Assembly (NCBI GenBank): GCA_001017865.1
Contig: LATQ01000001.1
Location: 1,647,775-1,663,842, forward strand
Length of the DNA: 16,068 nt
Direction: 5' to 3'
From: Rhodococcus sp. IITR03
GTDB lineage: Bacteria; Actinomycetota; Actinomycetes; Mycobacteriales; Mycobacteriaceae
Below the pieces are notes generated by a model that was given only the letters and a program-made list of their open reading frames with translations, made no database searches and was not told where the DNA came from. This document shows positions 11,193-16,068 of this stretch, in pieces. How positions within the stretch are numbered: the first letter of the stretch is position 1; every line of letters begins with the position of its first letter. The position numbers and the translations under genes are program-made.

Positions 11193-12562
11193 TCAGATCA
11201 ATGCGTACTCGGCGAACCGCGCGACGGCGAGCAGTAGGTCGTCCGAGTGCCGCGGCCCGACGATCTGCAGACCCACAGGCAGACCCGCCGAAGTGGTGCC
11301 CACGGGGATGCTGATGGCCGGCTGCTGCGTGAGATTGAAGGGATAGGTGAACGGAGTCCACTGCGGCCACGAGGTCAGCGATGAACCCGGAGGCACGTCG
11401 TGGCCGGCCTCGAAGGCGGGGATCGGCATCGTCGGGGTGATCAGCACGTTGTACTTCTGGTGGAAGATCCCCATCGTGATGCCGACCGCCGCCGCGACCG
11501 CCCGGGCCTCGAGATAGTCCACGGCACCGAGTTGTTCGCCGTGGGACCACACGCGTCCGAGGCCGGGATCCACCTTGTCCCGCGTGCCTCGGGGAAGGTC
11601 TTCAACATCGTGGCCGCGCCTGCCGCCCAGAGGTTCTCGAAGGCCTCGAGCGGGTCGGTGAAACCGGGGTCGGCAGCGGTCACGCGCAGTCCGGCCTCGT
11701 CGAGGACGCGGACCGCCCGGTCGACGATCTCACCGACCTCGGGGTCCACGTCGACGTAGCCGAGGGTCTTGGAGTAGGCGACATCCATCCCCACCACCTC
11801 GCGGTTGAGGCCACCGCGGAAGGTCGTCAGGGGCGGCGCAAGGGCCGTCGGGTCCCGGGGATCGGGCAGCGCGAGGATGTCGGTGAGCAGCGCTGCGTCC
11901 TCGACCGTCCGGGTGATCGGCCCCGCGTGCGCGAGCGGCCCGAACGGGCTGGCGGGAAAGATCGGGATCCGGCCGTGGGTGGGCTTGAATCCGACGACGC
12001 CGCAGAACGATGCGGGAATGCGAATACTGCCCCCACCGTCGGTGCCGACGGAGCACGGACCGAAGCCGGCCGCGACCGCCGCCGCGCTGCCACCGGACGA
12101 GCCACCGGCGGTCTTCGTCGTATCGACGGGATTCGTGGTCACCCCGTACAGGGCCGAATCGGTCACCGCCTTCCACGCGATCTCCGGGGTGGTGGTCTTG
12201 CCCACCAGCACCATTCCGTCCTCGCGCAGCCGGGCCGCGACCGGGCTGTCGACGTTCCAGTCCTGGTTCTCGTCGACGGCCTGCGAGCCCCGCAGGGTCG
12301 GCCATCCGTCGGTGAGGAAGACGTCCTTGATCGAGATGGGAACCCCGTCGAGCAGGCCCTTCGAATAGCCGGTCCGCCACCGTTCCTCGGACCTGCGCGC
12401 CTGGTCGAGGGCCTTCTCCTCGTCGACGAGGCAGAACGAGTTGATCTCGCGGTCGTGCGCCGCGATCCGATCGAGCACGGCCCGCGTCACCTCGACGGGA
12501 GACAACTCGCCCGAGGAGAACGCCGACACGAGTTCGACGGCGGTCATGTCTGTGGGCTCCAT
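11193..12562 (-). CDS. Amidase signature family hydrolase, one frameshift
   Basis: This amidase-signature enzyme hydrolyses an amide to a carboxylate and ammonia. The Ser-cisSer-Lys triad is visible: Lys79 in GVPISIKDVF, Ser155 in AGGSSGGSAAAVA and Ser179 in VGTDGGGSIRIPASFCG. The 24-residue spacing between the two serines is normal for the family. ATG at 12562 has AAGGAGG 4 bases upstream. The frame breaks at about 11579-11581 (EARGDKVDPGLGRVW), one G short; the repaired length is 456 aa. No signal peptide is seen, so it is cytoplasmic. It resembles stand-alone amidases more than the GatA subunit, because no gatB/gatC lies nearby. It starts 32 bp after the dehydrogenase stop and shares its promoter. 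Confidence 0.9.
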
Positions 12563-12594
12563 CGTGCCTCCTTCTCGTCGGACGATGCCGACTT

Positions 12595-13566
12595 TCACGC
12601 GCCGGCACGTAGCCCAGCTTCTTGTCCACCACGTTCCGAAGAGGTCCGCCACTGCGGTGACGGTGGAAGTTGTCGACGAAGACGTCCATCAGCGCATCGC
12701 GCCAGCCCACGAAATCCCCCGAATTGTGCGGGGTGATCGAGACGTTCGGCATGTCCCAGAGCGGATGGCCCTCGGGGAGCGGTTCGACGTCGAGCACGTC
12801 GAGCGCGGCGCCGGCGATCGTGCCCGACCGCAGTGCCTCGACCAGATCGTCGGTGCGCACGAGCTCGCCACGCCCGACGTTGACGAAGCGGGCCTGCGGC
12901 TTCATCGCGGCGAACATCCGGCGTCGAACAGGTGCCGGGTCTGATCCGTGAGAGGTGCGGCCACGACGACGAAATCGACGTCGGCGAGGGCGGCCGGAAG
13001 GTCGGCGGTCGCGGTGACGCGGCCGAAATCGGGGTCGTCGTCGCGAGAGCGCCGGCCCGAGCCCTGGACCGTCATCCCTACGGCGGTGAGCAGGCGGGCG
13101 ATCGCGCGACCGATCGGGCGGTGCCGACGACGAGCACGGAGCGACCGGCGATGCGTTCGGACTCCCGGTGCTTCCAGATGTGCTCGTGCTGGAGCCGCAG
13201 CGATTCGGGGATGTCCTTGGCGAAGGAGAGTATCTGGGCGAGCACGTATTCGGCGATCGCCCCGTCGAAGACTCCGCGGGAATTGGTGACGACCACGTCG
13301 CTGTCGCGCAGCTCGGGGAACATGAGGGCGTCGACTCCGGCCGCGGCGACATGGATCCACTTCAGGGACGCTGTGGCGTACCAGGCTGCGGGCAGCGCGT
13401 CGGTGAGGAAGTCGTACGCGAAGAGGATGTCGGCGCCGTCGAGCGCATCGGCCAGACCGGAGGCGTCGGTGTAGCGCACCGTGGCGTGTTCGGCCACCGG
13501 CGCCATCCACGCACGATCCGGCACGGCTTCGGCATGAAGCACTGCAACGACCGGCTGGGCATCCAC
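12595..13566 (-). CDS. D-isomer-specific 2-hydroxyacid dehydrogenase, three frameshifts
   Basis: This enzyme should reduce a 2-oxo acid to a D-2-hydroxy acid, or the reverse, with NAD(P)H. Motifs are the nucleotide-binding VLVVGTAPIGRAIARLL (about 144-160), Arg233 in NVGRGELV, Glu262 in LDVEPLP and His281 in ITPHNSG, the usual catalytic trio. The frame breaks at about 13117, 12918 and 12604. The last restores the stop (TGA at 12595-12597); without it the frame runs on through the amidase gene. The repaired length is 324 aa, normal for the family. GTG at 13566 is the only plausible start in frame and has no ribosome site, but a TTGACA/TACGGT promoter would start the mRNA exactly there. The end position is inferred and less sure than the start. 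Confidence 0.82.
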
Positions 13567-13567
13567 G

Positions 13568-13595
13568 TTGACACCGTATGAGTGCCTCGTATTAT
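13568..13595 (+). promoter_or_regulatory. Promoter for the isomerase-gntR operon
   Basis: TTGACA at 13568-13573 and TATTAT at 13590-13595 are separated by 16 bp, a near-consensus sigma-70-type promoter. Transcription would begin at about 13602, inside the GntR-type operator, leaving a leader of about 45 bases before the ATG at 13647. Confidence 0.6.
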
Positions 13596-13601
13596 TGTCA
13601 A
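13573..13601 (-). promoter_or_regulatory. Leaderless promoter for the dehydrogenase-amidase operon
   Basis: On the minus strand, TTGACA (13601-13596) and TACGGT (13578-13573) are 17 bp apart. The -10 element ends 6 bases before the GTG at 13566, so the transcript would start on the start codon itself. It overlaps the divergent plus-strand promoter and its -35 lies inside the GntR-type operator. Confidence 0.6.
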
Positions 13602-13607
13602 CAATCC
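13593..13607. promoter_or_regulatory. Putative GntR/FCD operator, copy 2
   Basis: TATTGTCAACAATCC is identical to the site at 9303-9317, with palindrome ATTGT-CA-ACAAT at 13594-13605. It covers the -35 of the minus-strand promoter and the end of the -10 of the plus-strand promoter, so one bound protein could block both. The likely binder is the GntR protein encoded at 15113, which would then be autoregulated. Confidence 0.75.
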
Positions 13608-13646
13608 TCAAGGCTGAGGGAACTCTTGACGAAGCCGAGGGACCGT

Positions 13647-14339
13647 ATGGAACTGAACATTCCCGAATTCGAAGGTCCTCTGGCTCAGCGGGGCATCGGT
13701 GTGATCGCACCCTTCGATCTCGCCCTGGAACGAGAACTGTGGCGATGGGCGCCGCTCGAGGTCACCCTGCACCTCGCTCGAACCCCCTACGAGCCGGTGC
13801 CGGTCAGCCGTGCCATGGCCGAGCTGGTGTCCGACCGACGGCACCTGATGGTCGCGACCCGCGACGTGCTGTCGGTGGAACCGGAAGTCGTTGCCTATCT
13901 GTGTACCTCGGGCAGTTTCGTCAACGGGGTTGCCTACGAGAAGGCCCTGTGCGACGCGATCTGCGAAGCGGGCGCATCGTGCGCGGTCACGACCTCCGGA
14001 GCGCTGCTCGAAGCCCTCCACAAACTCGACCTCACCCGCATCTCGGTGATCACCCCCTACGACCGGGAACTCACCGATTTGCTGCACGACTTCCTGAAGG
14101 AGGCCGGAACCGAGGTCGTCCGGTCGTCACATCTCGGGCTCGGCGGCGGCATCTGGAAGGTCAACTACCGCACCATCGCCGAGCACATCATCGGGGCCGA
14201 CACCCCGGACTCACAGGCGATCTTCGTCAGTTGCACCAACCTGCCGACCTACGACCTGATCGCGCCGCTCGAACGGGAACTCGGCAAGCCGATCCTCACG
14301 GCCAACCAGCTCACCATCTGGCGTGCCTGGGACGGATGA
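13647..14339 (+). CDS. Asp/Glu racemase superfamily, maleate isomerase/arylmalonate decarboxylase-like, two-Cys member
   Basis: The intact 230-aa protein starts at ATG 13647 with GAGGGA just upstream. It has the two symmetric cysteine motifs of this superfamily: Cys86 in YLCTSGSFVNG and Cys196 in FVSCTNLPTYD. The start RGIGVIAPFD and end PILTANQLTIWRAW are typical of maleate cis-trans isomerase and arylmalonate decarboxylase relatives. With both cysteines kept it should manage racemase- or isomerase-type chemistry. The substrate is unknown. It is the first gene of an operon with a paralogue and a GntR regulator. A hydantoin or amino-acid racemase is the alternative reading. Confidence 0.85.
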   Translation: MELNIPEFEGPLAQRGIGVIAPFDLALERELWRWAPLEVTLHLARTPYEPVPVSRAMAELVSDRRHLMVATRDVLSVEPEVVAYLCTSGSFVNGVAYEKALCDAICEAGASCAVTTSGALLEALHKLDLTRISVITPYDRELTDLLHDFLKEAGTEVVRSSHLGLGGGIWKVNYRTIAEHIIGADTPDSQAIFVSCTNLPTYDLIAPLERELGKPILTANQLTIWRAWDG

Positions 14340-14386
14340 AGCTGCCCATGACCGGGCCGGGGAAGTGGTTGAGAGGAGTGTTCTGA

Positions 14387-15126
14387 ATGCATCGTGACCG
14401 TCCGACCGTCGGGATCGTCTACCCGGATCATGCCGCCGAGGACGACTACCCGTTCGCCGCCGAACTCCTGGGGGTGAACCTGCCCGTCGCCCACATCTAC
14501 GGAACCGATCTGCACGCCGTTCCCGAACTCCTCGACCTCGGGAGCCCGGCCAAGCTCGCCGGGGGAGCGGCGCAGTTCGCGGACGAGCCCTCGACGCCCT
14601 CGTGTGGGCGTGCACGTCGGGCAGCTTCGTGTACGGACCCGAGGGGGCACGCACCCAGGTCGAGCAACTCTCCCGGGATGCGGGAGGCGTGCACACGACG
14701 AGCACGAGCATCGCGTTCGTCGCCGCACTACGGGCGCTCGGAATCACCCGGGTGGCCGTGGCGGCGAGCTATCCGCGGGACGTCGCCGAACTGTTCGTCG
14801 CCTTCCTCGCGGACGCCGGTGTCGACGTCGTCTCGCTCGCCGACGCCGGCATCGACACCGCTGCCGAGGTCGGCACCCTGACCGACGAGGCCGTCCTCGA
14901 ATTCGCGAGGACCAACGATCATCCCGACGCACAGGCGGTCCTCGTCCCCGACACCGCGATGCACACGCTGCGGATCATGCGGGAGCTCGGGAAGGAGACC
15001 GGCAAGCCGGTGCTGACCGCCAACCAGGTCACCGTGTGGCACGGCCTGGAACTCGCCGGATATACAGTGGAATGCCCGGACCTGGGCTCACTGTTCGAGG
15101 AGGATACCGATCATGGTGCTCGGTGA
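14387..15126 (+). CDS. Paralogous Asp/Glu racemase superfamily protein, C-terminal Cys replaced, one frameshift
   Basis: This is the second member of the same superfamily, 246 aa after repair. It keeps the first cysteine, Cys76 in VWACTSGSFVYG. The second motif reads VLVPDTAMHTL where the neighbour has VSCTNLPTYD, so the second catalytic Cys is gone (Asp189 stands there). This position is clear of the frameshift. It also ends with the shared PVLTANQVTVWHG. The frame breaks at about 14587 (FADEALDALVWACTSG), one G short. ATG at 14387 has AGGAG upstream, and the gap after the first paralogue is 47 bp. A one-Cys member may do different chemistry (decarboxylation or isomerisation) or form a mixed oligomer with its partner; both ideas are inference. 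Its end overlaps the gntR start by 14 bases. Confidence 0.83.
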
Positions 15127-15808
15127 TCTGGAAGATCTACGTCCTGTCACCCGGCCGTCCACGGCCGAGCTCATCGCCGAACAGATCCGGTCGGCCATCG
15201 TCCGGGGTGCGCTCGGTCCCGGGGAACAGCTGGGCGAGGCCGAACTCGCGGCGCACTTCCAGGTATCGCGGGGCCCGCTACGAGAAGCCATGCAGCGGTT
15301 GCTGTCCGAGGGTCTGCTCTACAGCATCCGCAACCGGGGGATCTTCGTCACCGAGCTCACCTTCGACGACGTCGTCGACATCTACCGCAGCCGCTGGGTC
15401 ATCGAGGGCGGTGCCCTCGACCTGGTGCTGGACGGCCGTCGCGAACAGACGTGGAAGGCCCTCGAACCGGCGATCGAGGAGATGCGCACCGCCGCCGAAC
15501 GCGAGGACGCCACCGGTGTCTCGGACGGCGACCGGCGTTTCCACGAGATCCTCGTGGCCAGTGCCGACAGTCCGCGGCTCGTGCGGGCGGCCCGCACGCT
15601 GCTCGTCGAGACGCGGATGTGCCTCGGCGCGTTGCAGACCACCTATCCCGACCTGCATGTGCAGGTGGACGAGCACGTCGTGCTGCGGGAGGCGATCCGC
15701 ACCGCCGACCGGGAGGAGGTGCGGCGTCTGCTCGACGAGCACCTGCACGACACGGTCACCCGACTCCGCGAGCGTCAGAACGTCGACGGCGTGATCGCGT
15801 CCGGCTGA
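15113..15808 (+). CDS. GntR family transcriptional regulator, FCD (FadR-type) subfamily
   Basis: The intact 231-aa protein has a winged helix-turn-helix at about 15-80 (AEQIRSAIVRGALGPGEQLG, then VSRGPLREAMQRLLSEGLL and NRGIFVTEL) and an all-helical FCD effector domain after it. Likely metal or ligand residues are Asp140 and His144 (DRRFHEIL), His188 (DEHVVLREAI) and His210 or His212 (LDEHLHDTV). ATG at 15113 lies inside the end of the upstream gene, suggesting translational coupling. FCD regulators usually bind a carboxylic acid and are often repressors of the adjacent catabolic genes. The two ATTGTCAACAAT sites in this window are its probable targets, including its own promoter. Confidence 0.92.
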   Translation: MVLGDLEDLRPVTRPSTAELIAEQIRSAIVRGALGPGEQLGEAELAAHFQVSRGPLREAMQRLLSEGLLYSIRNRGIFVTELTFDDVVDIYRSRWVIEGGALDLVLDGRREQTWKALEPAIEEMRTAAEREDATGVSDGDRRFHEILVASADSPRLVRAARTLLVETRMCLGALQTTYPDLHVQVDEHVVLREAIRTADREEVRRLLDEHLHDTVTRLRERQNVDGVIASG

Positions 15809-15814
15809 TACCGC

Positions 15815-16068
15815 TCAGCCGGGCGGGGTGAACGACGACAGGGCCGTTGCGGCGATGTAGTCGGCGGCGTCCTCCGCCGACAACCGTCCTGCCGCGACTT
15901 CGGTTGCGGCACAATGGACCAGGCTGTGCAGGACCGACGCCAGCCAGGACGACGACAGGTCGGTGCGGAACGCCCCTTCGGCGCGACCGCGCTCGATGAG
16001 GCGGTCGCGCGGGCGAGCAGGCCGTCGTGTGCGGCGCGACGTCTCGGCGGGAAGTGGCTTGTTCGGCG
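15815..16068 (-). CDS. TetR-type regulator, C-terminal part (5' end beyond the window), one frameshift
   Basis: The minus strand reads a typical TetR C-terminal ligand-domain helix pattern: LIERGRAEGAFRTDLSSSWL, then HSLVHCAATEVAAGRLSAED, ending AATALSSFTPPG. The upstream part (AAHDGLLARATA) joins in frame only if one base is added at about 16001, the same one-base loss seen in other genes here. The DNA-binding N-terminus is outside the window. Its stop is only 6 bases from the convergent gntR stop and no hairpin separates them. Nothing links it to a particular target. Confidence 0.7.
   Translation of the reverse strand, partial: PNKPLPAETSRRTRRPARPRDRLIERGRAEGAFRTDLSSSWLASVLHSLVHCAATEVAAGRLSAEDAADYIAATALSSFTPPG

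Noticed and set aside
11730..13352. Minus-strand ORF of 540 codons as a fusion protein
   Set aside because: Only the middle (about 12604-12918) is the dehydrogenase frame; the rest is read-through caused by frameshifts, overlapping the amidase in the wrong frame.
13362..13604. Minus-strand ORF of 80 codons over the dehydrogenase start
   Set aside because: It is out of frame with the dehydrogenase N-terminus, which continues a recognisable protein from GTG 13566.

Overview
The window is high-GC actinobacterial DNA, most likely from Rhodococcus or a close relative in the Mycobacteriales. The left half is a cholesterol/steroid ring-degradation cluster whose proteins read as close relatives of the M. 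tuberculosis and Rhodococcus enzymes. It carries three copies of a KstR-type operator (TnnAACnnGTTnnA). Many gene starts are GTG, and two genes look leaderless.

Region 1 (1-8241), steroid catabolism. On the minus strand are the 5' end of a Tat-exported protein gene (1-81), hsd4B (MaoC-type enoyl-CoA hydratase), kstD (3-ketosteroid delta1-dehydrogenase), a small cysteine-rich protein, and kshA (Rieske oxygenase of 3-ketosteroid 9alpha-hydroxylase). Divergent from kshA on the plus strand is hsaA-hsaD-hsaC-hsaB. KstD and KshA together open ring B. HsaA/HsaB hydroxylate the resulting phenol, HsaC cleaves ring A by meta cleavage, and HsaD hydrolyses the product. KstR-type sites stand before kstD, before kshA and before hsaA. 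A strong hairpin after hsaB (8207-8241) closes the block.

Region 2 (8254-9184). A PRC-barrel protein with a long low-complexity tail lies on the minus strand.

Region 3 (9300-15808), an accessory catabolic island of no recognised pathway. It has three transcription units: class III aminotransferase + DUF3830 protein (plus strand); D-2-hydroxyacid dehydrogenase + amidase (minus strand); and two Asp/Glu-racemase/maleate-isomerase-like paralogues + a GntR/FCD regulator (plus strand). An identical 15-bp sequence containing the palindrome ATTGTCAACAAT stands before the aminotransferase and again in the divergent promoter region between the dehydrogenase and the isomerases. This suggests one GntR-controlled regulon acting on an amide- and amine-containing substrate. 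The window ends in the 3' part of a TetR-type regulator gene (minus strand).

Data quality. Twelve of the seventeen protein genes cannot be read without correcting one to four frameshifts, 22 in all. Nearly every one fits the loss of one G or C, usually from a short G/C run. After correction the proteins have family-typical lengths (for example 286 aa for Hsd4B and 291 aa for HsaD), so these look like sequencing or consensus errors rather than pseudogenes. Residue numbers below refer to the repaired proteins.
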